Origin: Pseudomonas sp. AFG_SD02_1510_Pfu_092
GTDB lineage: Bacteria; Pseudomonadota; Gammaproteobacteria; Pseudomonadales; Pseudomonadaceae
Reading direction: 5' to 3'
DNA: 64,000 nucleotides
Assembly (NCBI RefSeq): GCF_003331055.1
Contig: NZ_PUQD01000018.1
Location: 1-64,000 of the forward strand
The position numbers were made by a program, and so were the translations under genes. The notes under the pieces are model-generated. The model saw only the letters and a program-made list of their open reading frames with translations, was not told the DNA's origin and ran no database searches. Shown here one piece after another: positions 34,247 to 43,745 of this stretch; position 1 is the first letter of the stretch; every line of letters begins with the position of its first letter.

Positions 34247-37200
34247 ATTCGCTCCAGTTGCGGCAGCCAGACCCGGATCAGCGAGAACAAGCGGTCCAGG
34301 TCGATCGGTTTGGCCAGGTAGTCATTGGCACCGGCCTGCAGGCAACGCTGCTGGTCATCCTTCATCGCCTTGGCGGTCACGGCAATGATCGGCAGCTTGC
34401 GCCAGCGCGGTTGCTGGCGGATCAGGCGGGTGGCCTCGAAGCCGTCCATTTCCGGCATCATCACATCCATCAGCACCAGGTCGATGTCGTCATGCTGCTC
34501 CAGCCGCTCGATGGCCTCGCGGCCGTTGCGGCCGATCTCGACGATCGCGCCCTTGTGCTCCAGTGCGCTGGTCAGGGCGAAGATGTTGCGCACATCGTCG
34601 TCCACCAGCAACACCTTGCGCCCCTCGAATACCTTGTCGCGGCTGCGCGCCGTCTTGAGCATGCGCTGGCGTTCGTTGGACAGCTGCGACTCGACCTTGT
34701 GCAGGAACAGCGTCACTTCATCGAGCAGGCGCTCCGGCGAGCGGGCGCCCTTGATGATGATCGAACGCGAGTACTTGAGCAGGTCGGCTTCTTCTTCGCG
34801 GGTCAGGTTGCGCCCGGTATACACGATGACCGGCGGGAAGGCGCGGATATCCTCGGCGGTCATGCGCTTGAGCAGCTCGTTGCCGAGCATGTCCGGCAGC
34901 TTGAGGTCGATGATCATGCAGTCGTAGATGTTCTCGCGCAACAGCGCCAGGGCATCCTGGGCCATGGCCACGGCGGTGATCTCGACATCCTCGTCGCCGA
35001 TCAGGCGGGCAATGCTTTCGCGCTGCAGATCGTCATCTTCCACCAGCAGGATGTGCTTGAGCTTCTGTGTCAGCTTGGCTTCCAGGCGGGCGAACACTGC
35101 CTTGAGTTCTTCGCGGCTGGTGGGCTTGACCGCGTAACCGACGGCGCCCATGTGCATGGCCGCCTCGACCCGGTCTTCCACGGAAATGATATGCACCGGG
35201 ATGTGCCGGGTGTTGGCCTGTTCCTTCAGGCGCTGCAGCACGGTCAGCCCGGAATGGTCGGGCAGGCGCATGTCCAGCAGGATGGCATCGGGGATGTACT
35301 GGGCGGCCAGCTCGAAGCCTTCGTCGGCGCCCTGCGCCACCAGGCAGCTGTAACCCAGCTCGTGGGCCAGGTCGAAGAGGATGCGGGCGAAGTTCGGTTC
35401 GTCCTCGATCACCAGGATGCAGCGGTTGCCGAACGGCGCTTGCTCGCGGTCATCGGCAAACGCCGGCTGCGGCCGTTTCGGCGCGGCGGCCACCGGCACC
35501 GGCGGCGCTGGTGGCAGGCTATCGACGGCCGGGCGCAGGCTGAGCGGCTCGATGTCCGGCCCCACGCGCTCATAGCGTTCGGGCAGGACCAGGCTGAACA
35601 CGCTGCCCTGGCCAGGGCTGCTGTCAACGCGGATCTGCCCGCCCAGCAAGTGCGCCAGGTCGCGGGAAATCGACAGCCCCAGGCCGGTGCCGCCATAGCG
35701 GCGGTTGCTGGTGCCATCGACCTGGTGGAAGGCACCGAAGATCGCCTCCTGCTGGTCGACAGCGATGCCGATACCGCTATCGCGCACGGCGAAGACGATG
35801 CCATGGTCGGGCTGGTAGCCGATGTTCAGGCTGACCTGGCCGCGCTCGGTGAACTTGACGGCGTTGGACAGCAGGTTCTTGAGGATCTGCTCCAGGCGCT
35901 GACGGTCGGTGAACAGCGTGGCCGGTACCTGCGCCTCGGTGGTCACCTCGAAGGCCAGGCCCTTGTGCCCGGCCAGCGGCTCGAACATGCCGCGCAGGCC
36001 TTCGACCAGGCGCTCCACCTGGGTGTTTTCGGGGCGCACTTCGAGCTTGCCGGCTTCTACTTTGGCGATGTCGAGGATGTCATTGATCAGGTTGAGCAGG
36101 TCGTTGCCGGCCGAGTAGATGGATTCGGCGAACTTGACCTGTTCGTCGCTGAGGTTGCCCTCGCCGTTTTCCGCCAGCAACTTGGCCAGGATCAACGAGC
36201 TGTTCAGCGGCGTGCGCAGCTCGTGGGACATGTTGGCGAGGAATTCGGACTTGTACTTGCTCGAGCGCTGCAACTCATCGGCGCGCGCCTGCAGTTCTTC
36301 CTGGGCATGCAGCAGCTCGTCGTTCTTGCGGTCCAGCGCTTCGGTGCGCTCGGACAGCTGCTCGTTGGTCTGCTCCAGTTCTGCCTGCTGGGCTTCCAGG
36401 TGGGCCTGGGACTCCTTGAGCACGCGGGATTGTTCTTCCAGCTCTTCGTTGGCGGTTTTCAGCTCTTCCTGCTGCACCTGCAGCTCTTCGTTCAGCTGCT
36501 GGGTCTCGGCCAGCACTTCCTGCAGGCGCTGCCGGTAGCGGGCGCTTTCGATGGAAATGCCAAGGTTGCCACCGACCTGCAACAGCAGTTCTTCGTCACG
36601 CTGCTGCAACGGCCGCAGGAAGCCCAGCTCGACGATGCCGTTCACCTGCCCGTCGTCACGGGCCGGCATCAGCAAGGCACTGCGCGGCTGGCCGCGGCCC
36701 AGGCCGGAGCTGAAGTGGAAATAGCCTTCGGGCAAGTCGTCCAGGCGCAGCAGCCGCGCTTCGCGCACGGCCTGGGCCAGCAGGCCCTCGTGGTCGCCTA
36801 GCACCTGCGCGCGGGCCTGTTCCTCGGCGTCCAGGCCATAGCTGGCCACGCGCACCAGGCGGCCATGCTCGTCACGCACATACACCGCGCCGACCACGCT
36901 ACCGACATACGCGCCAAAGAAGCGCAGGATGTTGTCGCCGAGCATGGGCAGGGTCAGCTGGCCCAGCACCTGTTCGGCCAGCTGGGTCTGGCCGTTGCGC
37001 AGCCAGGCCTGGTGCTCGAGGACCTCGGCGGCGCGCTGCTGGGCCTGGAAATTTGCATCATAGGTGCCCGACAGCGCCAGCAGGTCGCGCCGCCCGAGGT
37101 AGGCCAGCAAGGCGCTGAGGCCGACGATCAACAGCACGAACGACGATATGGCAGCCACGGTGACACTGCTGACCTTCTCGTTGCGCGCCATACGCAGTTG

Positions 37201-37710
37201 CTGTTCGCTGCTGATCAGGCTGTCGAATTCCTTGCGGATCTCGTCGGTCAGGCGTTTACCCCGGCCATTGCCGACCAGGGCGCGGTAATCACCTTCGTTG
37301 CGGCGCAGCTCGATCATCTGGCTGCCGAACGCATTCCAGGCCTGTTGCAAGGCGATCAGGCGGTCGATACGTTCGACCTGCTGCGGGTTGTCGCTGACCA
37401 TGCCGCGCAGGCTCTGCAGGCTGTCGATGATGCGCGGCTTGGCCACCTCGTAAGGGTCGAGGAAACGCTCGTCGCCGGTGATCAGGAAGCCGCGCATGCC
37501 GGTTTCCATGTCGATCGACAGCTTGACCGTTTCGTTGGCATTGCCGATCACCCGGTCGGTGTGCTCGACCCATTGCATGGCCGACAGCAGGTAGTTGATC
37601 ACCGCGACGAAGGCCACCGCCCCCAGCAGGCCCACCCCCAGGGGCAGGCCGATATTGCGGGTCAACAGCTTGCGGAAGCTTCGCTGGTCCATCGAGGCTG
37701 CTTGAATCAT
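34243..37710 (-). CDS. CHASE3-GAF hybrid histidine kinase with three receiver domains
   Basis: This gene encodes 1155 residues. Transmembrane helix 1 lies near residues 20-40 and a CHASE3 periplasmic domain at about 40-185 ([17 protein letters not shown]). Helix 2 is near 190-210 and a GAF domain at about 235-385. A long glutamate/glutamine-rich coiled coil spans about 395-500. HisKA carries [16 protein letters not shown], and the ATPase domain has [12 protein letters not shown] and [14 protein letters not shown]. Three receivers follow, with acceptor Asp in [26 protein letters not shown] and [13 protein letters not shown]. The coiled coil resembles the region that CheR/CheB modify in chemoreceptors, matching the next two genes. 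It is the first gene of a five-gene overlapping operon. I take ATG 37710; ATG 37692 and TTG 37728 are alternatives, and none has a strong ribosome site. Confidence 0.92.
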   Translation of the reverse strand: MIQAASMDQRSFRKLLTRNIGLPLGVGLLGAVAFVAVINYLLSAMQWVEHTDRVIGNANETVKLSIDMETGMRGFLITGDERFLDPYEVAKPRIIDSLQSLRGMVSDNPQQVERIDRLIALQQAWNAFGSQMIELRRNEGDYRALVGNGRGKRLTDEIRKEFDSLISSEQQLRMARNEKVSSVTVAAISSFVLLIVGLSALLAYLGRRDLLALSGTYDANFQAQQRAAEVLEHQAWLRNGQTQLAEQVLGQLTLPMLGDNILRFFGAYVGSVVGAVYVRDEHGRLVRVASYGLDAEEQARAQVLGDHEGLLAQAVREARLLRLDDLPEGYFHFSSGLGRGQPRSALLMPARDDGQVNGIVELGFLRPLQQRDEELLLQVGGNLGISIESARYRQRLQEVLAETQQLNEELQVQQEELKTANEELEEQSRVLKESQAHLEAQQAELEQTNEQLSERTEALDRKNDELLHAQEELQARADELQRSSKYKSEFLANMSHELRTPLNSSLILAKLLAENGEGNLSDEQVKFAESIYSAGNDLLNLINDILDIAKVEAGKLEVRPENTQVERLVEGLRGMFEPLAGHKGLAFEVTTEAQVPATLFTDRQRLEQILKNLLSNAVKFTERGQVSLNIGYQPDHGIVFAVRDSGIGIAVDQQEAIFGAFHQVDGTSNRRYGGTGLGLSISRDLAHLLGGQIRVDSSPGQGSVFSLVLPERYERVGPDIEPLSLRPAVDSLPPAPPVPVAAAPKRPQPAFADDREQAPFGNRCILVIEDEPNFARILFDLAHELGYSCLVAQGADEGFELAAQYIPDAILLDMRLPDHSGLTVLQRLKEQANTRHIPVHIISVEDRVEAAMHMGAVGYAVKPTSREELKAVFARLEAKLTQKLKHILLVEDDDLQRESIARLIGDEDVEITAVAMAQDALALLRENIYDCMIIDLKLPDMLGNELLKRMTAEDIRAFPPVIVYTGRNLTREEEADLLKYSRSIIIKGARSPERLLDEVTLFLHKVESQLSNERQRMLKTARSRDKVFEGRKVLLVDDDVRNIFALTSALEHKGAIVEIGRNGREAIERLEQHDDIDLVLMDVMMPEMDGFEATRLIRQQPRWRKLPIIAVTAKAMKDDQQRCLQAGANDYLAKPIDLDRLFSLIRVWLPQLERI

Positions 37711-37959
37711 GTGAAAACGCCCGAGCAAGTAAAGTCCATTGAAAGTGTGGCAAATCGATCGTTGTAGTTGTCTGCCACTGCGCTGTCCTGTAAAGCGAGT
37801 CTAACCAGCTTTGGCGGGTCTGGCAGGGCATTTAGCCAGTATTTGAAGGTGGTGTGCGCCAATCGTTCCATCTGATTGCATGGACCGGTATGCTCGGGGA
37901 ACTTCTGCTGCCACCCGGAGCACAGATTAAAGACATTCATTTTGCACAGGATCGCAAAC

Positions 37960-38310
37960 ATGCACCTTCTGGTAGTCGAAGACGACGACATCGTACGCAT
38001 GCTGATGGTCGAAGTGCTCGACGAGTTGGGCTACACCGTCATCGAAGCGGAGCATGCCAGCGCGGCGCTGCGCATTCTCGCTGACCCGAGCCAGGCACTG
38101 GCGCTGATGATGACCGATGTCGGGCTGCCCGACATGCGTGGCGAAGCCCTGGCGGCCCAGGCGCGCGAACTGCGCCCCCTGCTGCCGGTACTGTTCGCCA
38201 GCGGCTATGCCGAAAGCGTCGATGTACCCGAGGGCATGCACCTGATCGGCAAGCCGTTCAGCATCGACCAGTTGCGGGACAAGGTGGTGGCCATTCTGGG
38301 TAAGCCTTGA
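37960..38310 (+). CDS. single-domain response regulator
   Basis: This gene encodes 116 residues comprising only a receiver domain: VVEDDDIVRMLMV acidic pocket, acceptor Asp in LMMTDVGLPDMRG, VLFASGYAE switch and Lys in HLIGKPFSID. It is transcribed divergently from the hybrid kinase operon, with about 250 bp between starts, and probably accepts phosphate from it. The start is ATG 37960; the ribosome site is weak. The sequence style is close to the receiver domains of the two hybrid kinases at 19.7-23.4 kb. Confidence 0.9.
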   Translation: MHLLVVEDDDIVRMLMVEVLDELGYTVIEAEHASAALRILADPSQALALMMTDVGLPDMRGEALAAQARELRPLLPVLFASGYAESVDVPEGMHLIGKPFSIDQLRDKVVAILGKP

Positions 38311-38318
38311 AATCGGTT

Positions 38319-38414
38319 TCGCCTGCTTCGCGGGCTTGCCCGCTCCCACAGAGACCGCGCTGCCTTGAACCTTGCACTGTACCTGTGGGAGCGGGTTTAC
38401 CCGCGAAGAGGCCG
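38319..38414. repeat. inverted REP pair
   Basis: GCTTCGCGGGCTTGCCCGCTC..CACAG and the opposed CCTGTGGGAGCGGGTTTACCC..GCGAAG arms about 40 bp apart lie between the receiver gene and cobF, which are convergent. Confidence 0.88.
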
Positions 38415-38430
38415 GAACAGGCAAAGCACC

Positions 38431-39180
38431 TCATAGCTCCCGACGCAACAGGTAGCTATCCATGATCCACCCCTTGCGTGCCCGCTCCCGCTCACGCACT
38501 TCCAGTATCCGTGCCTTCACCGCCTGCAACGGCCCGGCAATCAGCAGCTCATCCGCGGTCCCCAGGTACGCGCCCCAGTAGATCACCAGCGCCGGGTCAT
38601 CGAGCTGGGCGAACGCGCACTGGCCATCGAGCATCACCAGTACATTGTCGATCTGCGCCAGCCCGGGCAGGCGCCGCCCTGGCAGCACCGTCAGCGGCTC
38701 GCCGATGCGGTTGAGCGGCACCTGATGACGCGCGGCCAGCGCCTGCACGCTGCTGATGCCGGGGATCACCTGCAGGCGCAGGGCCATACCCCTTTCACGG
38801 ACCAGATCGAGTATGCGCAGGGTGCTGTCGTACAAGGTCGGCTCACCCCACAGCAGAAAGGCGCCGGTTTCACCGTCGCCGATTTCCTGCTCGAGCAGCC
38901 GCGCATACAGCGCAGCACGTTGCCGGTGCCAGTGCTGTACCGCCTCCAGGTAGTCCGGCGCCAGGCCATCGCGTGCAGGGTCGGCCACCTGCACCAGGCG
39001 ATAGCCGCCCTCGGGCCGGTAGCGTTGCAGCATGGCCTTGCGCAGGCGCACCAGCTCGTCCTTGTCGGCGCCCTTGTCGAGCACGAAGAACACGCTGGCC
39101 TGGCGCAGCGCATCGACCGCTTCGTAGGTGATCTGGCGCGGGTCACCGGGGCCGATGCCAATCAACAACAGGTCTTTCAT
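38431..39180 (-). CDS. cobF: precorrin-6A synthase (deacetylating)
   Basis: This gene encodes 249 residues of the tetrapyrrole SAM methyltransferase family: LLIGIGPGDPRQITYEAVDA at the N-terminus (the GxGxGD loop) and GAFLLWGEPTLYDSTLRIL with the conserved 'WG-DP' type motif, then VIPGISSVQALAARH. CobF methylates C-1 and removes the C-2 acetyl group, giving precorrin-6A in aerobic cobalamin synthesis. The length and specific blocks (YRPEGGYRLVQVADPARDG) fit CobF rather than CobI/J/M. It stands alone, away from other cob genes. An OprD-type porin gene lies just upstream on the same strand. Confidence 0.93.
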   Translation of the reverse strand: MKDLLLIGIGPGDPRQITYEAVDALRQASVFFVLDKGADKDELVRLRKAMLQRYRPEGGYRLVQVADPARDGLAPDYLEAVQHWHRQRAALYARLLEQEIGDGETGAFLLWGEPTLYDSTLRILDLVRERGMALRLQVIPGISSVQALAARHQVPLNRIGEPLTVLPGRRLPGLAQIDNVLVMLDGQCAFAQLDDPALVIYWGAYLGTADELLIAGPLQAVKARILEVRERERARKGWIMDSYLLRREL

Positions 39181-39247
39181 TGCCTTGCCCTTTGCGCGAA
39201 CCTGCGGCCATTGTCAGGCGGCTGCCGGTAATTGGCAAAGCAAGCGG

Positions 39248-40549
39248 TCAGAACAGCGAGAAGTTGTAACTGACGATGACCCGCGTCTCGTCCATGTCGC
39301 GCGCCCATTTCTCATAGTTGCTGCGGTAAGTGGAGTTGCGCAGGCGCACGCTGACGTCCTTGAACGTGCCACTTTGCACCTGGTACTTGAGCTCAGTGTC
39401 GCGTTCCCATTCTTTGCCTTCCGCGGCGCTGCCCGGCACCTTGATGTTGTCACCGTTGATATAACGGGTGAAGAAGGTCAGGCCAGGCACACCCAGGGCT
39501 TTGAAGTCATAGTCATAACGCACCTGCCAGGAACGTTCCTGTGCGGCCGCGAAGTCGTTGACCTGGGCATAGTTGACCAGGTACGGGTTGCTGCCATCCA
39601 GGTACGGCATGGCGCTGTCGCCATACATGCGCTGCCAGCCGGCGCTGAACTTGTGGCCACCCAGGCTGTAGCCGAGCATGCCGCTGAAGGCGCGATGGTC
39701 GATGGCGCCGGCGCGGGCATTGCCGATGTCGTCGCTCTTGATCAGGCGCAGGTCGGCCGACAGGCTGCCCACCGCCAATGGCTGGCTGGCGACGAAGCCG
39801 AGGAAGTGCTGGCGGTAGATGTCGTCCAGCCTGGCCACTTGATACTGGGCGCTGAAGCGCTCGTTGACCCGGTAATCGACACCGGCCAGGTCGAAGTGAT
39901 CGGCTTCGATATCACAGGCATAACGCTTGTTCTTGCAGTGCACACGAATATCCTGGCGGTCGCTGGAATCACGCGCGGTGTACTGGTTCAGGCGTGCCAG
40001 GGTGAACTTCAGGTCGTGCAACTCTTCGGACGTCAGCATGGCGCCATGGAACAGGGTCGGCAGCAAACGGCCGTCGTTGTATTTGAGCAGCGGCACATCC
40101 GGCATCATCGAACCGTACTTGAGTACGGTACTGGACAGCCTGGCCTTGGCGGCCAGGCCCAACTTGGCGTATTGATCGGCCGAGTGCCGCGGGTCGTGGC
40201 CAGAAGACGGCAACAGGCCGCTGTTGCTGTCGGCCGGGCTGGAGTCCAGTTTGAAGCCGAACATGCCCAGTGCATCCACGCCGAAACCTACCGGCCCCGG
40301 GGTGTAACCCGATTGCACATTGAGGATAAAACCTTGCGCCCATTCTTCGCGTTTTGACGCCCCTTGGCTGGAACTGCTGTGGCCGTCACGAAAATCCCGG
40401 TTGAAATAGACATTGCGTGCTTCAACCTTGGCACTGCTGTCTTGAAGAAAACCAGCGGCCTGGGCATTGGCACCGGCACACAACAGGAACAGGCCGGCAA
40501 TACGACGCCCGGGGGCGTGTGGAAAAGGGGCAAACATGCGGGGAAACAT
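39248..40549 (-). CDS. OprD family outer-membrane porin
   Basis: This gene encodes 433 residues with a signal peptide ending near AGANAQAAG, then GFLQDSSAKVEARNVYFNRDF, the conserved OprD N-terminus. The C-terminus ends in a phenylalanine-containing beta-strand (VIVSYNFSLF), as needed for BAM insertion. OprD paralogues form 18-strand channels for amino acids, peptides or organic acids; the substrate of this one cannot be told from sequence. The Cys pair in VHCKNKRYACDIE is unusual for a porin loop and may form a disulfide. The start is ATG 40549. It is transcribed away from the MvaT-family gene with a 350-bp shared control region. Confidence 0.92.
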   Translation of the reverse strand: MFPRMFAPFPHAPGRRIAGLFLLCAGANAQAAGFLQDSSAKVEARNVYFNRDFRDGHSSSSQGASKREEWAQGFILNVQSGYTPGPVGFGVDALGMFGFKLDSSPADSNSGLLPSSGHDPRHSADQYAKLGLAAKARLSSTVLKYGSMMPDVPLLKYNDGRLLPTLFHGAMLTSEELHDLKFTLARLNQYTARDSSDRQDIRVHCKNKRYACDIEADHFDLAGVDYRVNERFSAQYQVARLDDIYRQHFLGFVASQPLAVGSLSADLRLIKSDDIGNARAGAIDHRAFSGMLGYSLGGHKFSAGWQRMYGDSAMPYLDGSNPYLVNYAQVNDFAAAQERSWQVRYDYDFKALGVPGLTFFTRYINGDNIKVPGSAAEGKEWERDTELKYQVQSGTFKDVSVRLRNSTYRSNYEKWARDMDETRVIVSYNFSLF

Positions 40550-40752
40550 CCAGAATCAAGACGATTGAACAACCTGTGGCACGCGCTGGCCACGGTACTG
40601 CGGGGGCACCGAACATACGCCGGCGATCATCGGGTATTTTCCCGCGAAGGCTCTGCGACGGGCTATTGGACCATGGTCTAAACGCCCTGGGGCAGTCCCC
40701 TGAAAAACCCCGCAGAGCGCGCAGGCAACACTAGGAAAGTTCCCGGCTTACT

Positions 40753-40797
40753 TGCAAAAAGTTTGCAGTTTACCCGCTACCCCTGAATGACTACACT
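40753..40797 (+). promoter_or_regulatory. putative promoter and palindrome upstream of the MvaT-family gene
   Basis: A perfect palindrome TGCAAA-N3-TTTGCA at 40753-40767 is followed by a candidate -35 TTTACC (40769-40774), 17 bases, and -10 TACACT (40792-40797). The predicted transcript has a leader of about 95 nt. The rest of the 350-bp region between the porin and this gene shows no further gene. Confidence 0.45.
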
Positions 40798-40897
40798 CGA
40801 TATCAGCGAACAGCGTAACCCACCCGCGTGGCCGGCGTTTTATTCTTCTTCAATGTTCGTCACGCCCTGCCACGAGCGACGTACAGGAGTGATTACA

Positions 40898-41257
40898 GTG
40901 TCCAGACTTGCAGAGTTTCGTGCTGCCGAAAAAGCGCTCCAGGAACAAATGGCACAACTGGAAGCGTTAAAAAAGGATGCCGGCCTCAAACGCGAAATCG
41001 AATTCGAGCAGAAACTAGTCGGCCTGATGAAAAGCTATGACAAGGGCCTGCGCGATATCATCGCCATCCTCGACCCGAAGGCTGTGGCCCGGGCGCCAAG
41101 TGCAGCGCCCAAACAACAGCGCCGCGCCCGCGTAGTCAAGGTCTACACCAACCCGCATACCGGCGAACGGATCGAGACCAAAGGCGGCAACCACCGCGGC
41201 CTCAAGGCGTGGAAGGAACAGTACGGAGCCGCCACGGTAGAAAGCTGGGTACGCTGA
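40898..41257 (+). CDS. turB: MvaT-family H-NS-like nucleoid protein
   Basis: This gene encodes 119 residues. The N-terminal half is a coiled-coil oligomerisation region (EFRAAEKALQEQMAQLEALK). The C-terminal half has the DNA-binding motif VVKVYTNPHTGERIETKGGNHRGLKAWK, given here in two parts: VVKVYTNPHTGERIE and TKGGNHRGLKAWK. This includes the RGGN-like hook typical of MvaT proteins, here KGGN. These xenogeneic silencers coat AT-rich DNA. P. putida has five paralogues; the assignment to TurB rests on the neighbouring gloA gene as remembered for KT2440. The start is GTG 40898 with AGGAG 8 bases before it. A strong terminator follows at 41369. Confidence 0.9.
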   Translation: MSRLAEFRAAEKALQEQMAQLEALKKDAGLKREIEFEQKLVGLMKSYDKGLRDIIAILDPKAVARAPSAAPKQQRRARVVKVYTNPHTGERIETKGGNHRGLKAWKEQYGAATVESWVR

Positions 41258-41342
41258 TGAAACGTCCACACGCGCTTCACACTTTTTTCACAACGGCTGG
41301 CTCAGTATCGAGACAGCTAAAGGACTAGCGACCCCATCACGC

Positions 41343-41400
41343 GCCCGCACATGCGGGCCTCTAATTCCAGCGCCCTGCCTTGTGCAGGGCGCTTTCGTTT
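41343..41400 (+). terminator. tandem hairpins, Rho-independent terminator of the MvaT-family gene
   Basis: GCCCGC-N4-GCGGGC at 41343-41358 is followed by a 10-bp stem AGCGCCCTGC / GCAGGGCGCT (41369-41393) with a 5-nt loop and TTCGTTT. Confidence 0.8.
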
Positions 41401-41482
41401 GCGCAATCGGCGCACTGCCGTATCATGGCCAGCCTGTCTGTTTTGCCGGCGCCCTGCGCCCGGCCCCGTCTCAGGAGTTCCC

Positions 41483-42010
41483 ATGAGCCTGCACGATCTG
41501 CAAACCCTGCCTGGCGTCACTGCCCAACCGGACGCCGCCACCGCCCAGTTCGTCTTCAACCACACCATGCTGCGGGTCAAGGACATCGAGAAGTCCCTGG
41601 ACTTCTATACCCGTGTGCTGGGCTTCCGCCTGGTGGACAAGCGCGACTTCCCGGAAGCCGCCTTCAGCCTGTACTTCCTGGCGCTGGTCGACCCGGCGCA
41701 GATCCCCGCCGATGACCATGCGCGCCACCAGTGGATGAAATCGATCCCTGGCGTGCTGGAGCTGACCCACAACCACGGTACCGAGCACGATGCCGGGTTC
41801 GCCTATCACAACGGCAATACCGACCCGCGCGGCTTTGGCCATATTTGCATCTCGGTGCCGGATGTACGCGCCGCCTGCGCGCGCTTCGAGGCACTGGAGG
41901 TGCCGTTCCAGAAACGCCTGCAGGATGGCCGCATGAACCACCTGGCCTTCGTCAAGGACCCGGACGGTTACTGGGTCGAGATCATCCAGCCGACTGAACT
42001 CGAAGGCTGA
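41483..42010 (+). CDS. gloA: lactoylglutathione lyase (glyoxalase I)
   Basis: This gene encodes 175 residues. The metal ligands typical of GloA are visible: His in VFNHTMLRVKD, Glu in VLELTHNHGTE, His in FGHICISVPD and Glu in YWVEIIQP. The longer form, with extra residues such as FYTRVLGFRLVDKRDFPEA, corresponds to the Zn-type GloA class found in P. putida and P. aeruginosa. It isomerises the methylglyoxal-glutathione hemithioacetal to S-lactoylglutathione in the cytosol. The start is ATG 41483 with AGGAG in place. It is monocistronic, between the MvaT-family terminator and a small gene. Confidence 0.95.
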   Translation: MSLHDLQTLPGVTAQPDAATAQFVFNHTMLRVKDIEKSLDFYTRVLGFRLVDKRDFPEAAFSLYFLALVDPAQIPADDHARHQWMKSIPGVLELTHNHGTEHDAGFAYHNGNTDPRGFGHICISVPDVRAACARFEALEVPFQKRLQDGRMNHLAFVKDPDGYWVEIIQPTELEG

Positions 42011-42107
42011 GCCAGCCGCGCGGCTCGCTCGTCGGGCCGGGAACTCCCGGCTGCTCGCTGTGGTATATGAAGGTAACTGCTTCATGTGCCACAGCGAGGT
42101 AAGGACG

Positions 42108-42350
42108 ATGCAATCTCTTCACTGTGAATATCGCCAGCACACCATCACCGCCAGCGTGATGCCCCACCCTGACTCTCCCCTGCCCTATGCCGCCGGCTGC
42201 CTGATCACCGACCCCGACGGGCACACCAGCAAGCGCCTGTCGATGCCGATGAAGTTTTTCTCCGACCTTGAGAATGCCCAGCATGTGTCGCTTGCCCATG
42301 GCCGCGCGCTGGTCGACCAGCAGCTGGATGCCGGGCATAAGGTGTTCTGA
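42108..42350 (+). CDS. small conserved hypothetical protein
   Basis: This gene encodes 80 residues starting at ATG 42108, with a purine-rich ribosome site (GAGGTAAGG). The product (MQSLHCEYRQHTITASVMPH onward) is soluble, with no recognised domain. Strong codon bias with G/C third positions over the whole length supports real coding. No function can be assigned. It follows gloA by about 100 bp on the same strand and ends just before a REP pair. Confidence 0.7.
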   Translation: MQSLHCEYRQHTITASVMPHPDSPLPYAAGCLITDPDGHTSKRLSMPMKFFSDLENAQHVSLAHGRALVDQQLDAGHKVF

Positions 42351-42363
42351 TCGGGTTGGCGCT

Positions 42364-42470
42364 TGTGCCGGCCTCTTCGCGGGCTTGCCCGCTCCCACAA
42401 GCTCACCACAGGCTCAGGCCCTGTGAAATACCTGTGGGAGCGGGCAAGCCCGCGAAAGGGCCGGCACAGG
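42364..42470. repeat. inverted REP pair
   Basis: Opposed arms CCGGCCTCTTCGCGGGCTTG..CCCGCTCCCACA and CCTGTGGGAGCGGGCAAGCC..CGCGAAAGGGCCGG. They lie between the small gene and the convergent shikimate dehydrogenase homologue. Confidence 0.9.
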
Positions 42471-42475
42471 CGTAA

Positions 42476-43297
42476 TCAGATACCCCGGGCGTACGCCACC
42501 GCCGCCTCCACCTGCGCCGGTGTCGGCCGCACCCCGGTATACAGCACGAACTGCTCCAGCGCCTGCAACGCAATCACCTCCAGCCCGGTGATCACCGGCT
42601 TGCCCAACGCCTGGGCGCGACGGATCAACGGTGTCTGCGCCGGCATCGCCACCACATCGAACACCCGTTCCGCCGCCGCAATGGCGTTCTCGGAAAACGC
42701 CAGTTGCTCGGCCTCCGCGCCACCCGCCATGCCGATCGGCGTCACGTTCACCAGCATCGGCGGGCAAAGGTCGCCAAGGTCGGCCAGCCAGCGATAGCCG
42801 CACACGTCCGCCAGTTGTCGCCCGGCCTGCTCATTGCGCGCGACGATGGTGCCCTCGGCAAACCCGGCATCGCGCAGGGCACTGGCCACGGCCTTGGCCA
42901 TACCGCCACTGCCGCGCAGGGCAAACGCGGTGCCTGGGTCGACCTGGTGTTGCGCCAGCAACTGGCGCACGGCCAGGTAATCGGTGTTGTAGGCCTTCAG
43001 ATGGCCGTTGCTGTTGACCAGGGTGTTGACCGACTCGATGGCCGCTGCCGACGGGTCGATCTCGTCGACCAGGGCCATGCAGGCTTCCTTGTACGGCATC
43101 GATACGCCGCAACCGCGAATGCCCAGGGCACGGATACCCGCCACCGCAGCCGGCAGGTCATCGGTGCGCATGGCCTTGTAGTAGAAGTCCAGACCCAGCT
43201 GCTGGTACAGGTGATTGTGGAAGCGCACACCGAAGGTGCCAGGGCGCCCGGCCAGGGAAATGCACAGGACCGTGTCCCGGCCTGGAGGTATCGACAT
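42476..43297 (-). CDS. shikimate dehydrogenase homologue (AroE-like)
   Basis: This gene encodes 273 residues. The substrate domain contains ISLAGRPGTFGVRFHN and GCGVSMPYKEACMALVDE, the lysine of the 'MPYKE' motif being catalytic. NTDYLAV supplies the Asp partner. The nucleotide-binding loop ALRGSGGMAKAVASALRDAG replaces the usual GAGGA with GSGGM. NVTPIGMAGG is the 'NxTPxGM' motif. The divergence from housekeeping AroE, and the probable presence of a separate aroE elsewhere, suggest a paralogue of the YdiB/AroE-like type with quinate or another substrate. The start is ATG 43297 after AAAGGAG. It is divergent from the 60-residue gene. Confidence 0.88.
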   Translation of the reverse strand: MSIPPGRDTVLCISLAGRPGTFGVRFHNHLYQQLGLDFYYKAMRTDDLPAAVAGIRALGIRGCGVSMPYKEACMALVDEIDPSAAAIESVNTLVNSNGHLKAYNTDYLAVRQLLAQHQVDPGTAFALRGSGGMAKAVASALRDAGFAEGTIVARNEQAGRQLADVCGYRWLADLGDLCPPMLVNVTPIGMAGGAEAEQLAFSENAIAAAERVFDVVAMPAQTPLIRRAQALGKPVITGLEVIALQALEQFVLYTGVRPTPAQVEAAVAYARGI

Positions 43298-43467
43298 TAC
43301 CTGCTCCTTTGTCGTGACTGAAACGTTTGCGCAGCGTAACAGAGCTGGCCGCTGGCCGCGCCGCGCTGGCATGTGTTGATGGAACTAATGACCACTATCG
43401 AAGAAGTTGATTTCAAACCGCTCGAGCGGCTGGCTAAGGTAGGCCCATGTCTTACAGGAGGTCCCCC

Positions 43468-43650
43468 ATGGCCACTATCCAGATCATGTCCGTTGTCGGC
43501 AGTGCCGTCCCCACCTCGCTACGTGAGCAGGGCCTGCTGGCGTGCTGGTACCTGGTGCGCAACGGCGAAGCCGTCAGTGGCCCGATGCCGACCCTCGCCG
43601 CTGCCAAGGCCTTGGTGGCACAGCTGCAACCCGGCACCCTGGTTGCCTGA
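43468..43650 (+). CDS. small hypothetical protein (60 aa)
   Basis: This gene encodes 60 residues starting at ATG 43468 after a perfect AGGAGG ribosome site, ending 35 bp before a strong terminator. The protein has a basic tryptophan-containing core (LLACWYLVRNGEAVSGPMPT) and an alanine-rich C-terminal helix. The WYL..G..SGP pattern is reminiscent of GYF_2/DUF4339-like small domains, but I cannot assign it. Its own terminator and ribosome site make it a convincing monocistronic gene. Confidence 0.7.
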   Translation: MATIQIMSVVGSAVPTSLREQGLLACWYLVRNGEAVSGPMPTLAAAKALVAQLQPGTLVA

Positions 43651-43684
43651 ACCGTATTTGTTGTGCGTTGCTCCCTACGTCCTT

Positions 43685-43710
43685 GCCCGCCTTCTGGCGG
43701 GCTTTTTTTT
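43685..43710 (+). terminator. Rho-independent terminator
   Basis: GCCCGCC-N4-GGCGGGC followed by eight T residues ends the 60-residue gene and isolates the following repressor gene from read-through. Confidence 0.93.
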
Positions 43711-43720
43711 GTTCGAGTAC

Positions 43721-43739
43721 ATTTAGCAGCAAGCTAAAT
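43721..43739 (+). promoter_or_regulatory. operator of the LexA/CI-like repressor (autoregulatory site)
   Basis: A perfect 7-bp inverted repeat, ATTTAGC-N5-GCTAAAT, ends seven bases before the first possible ATG of the repressor. Its right half contains a candidate -10 (TAAATA, 43735-43740). Two closely similar 17-bp sites lie at 45065-45081 and 45090-45106 on the PL7 promoter. Confidence 0.75.
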
Positions 43740-43745
43740 ACTGGC

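Noticed and set aside
34258..36801. 847-codon plus-strand open frame opposite the hybrid kinase
   Set aside because: Antisense shadow; all kinase and receiver motifs are on the minus strand.
43373..43726. 117-codon open frame overlapping the 60-residue gene
   Set aside because: It runs through the AGGAGG ribosome site, the 60-residue gene in another frame and the terminator stem; the smaller gene explains the sequence better.
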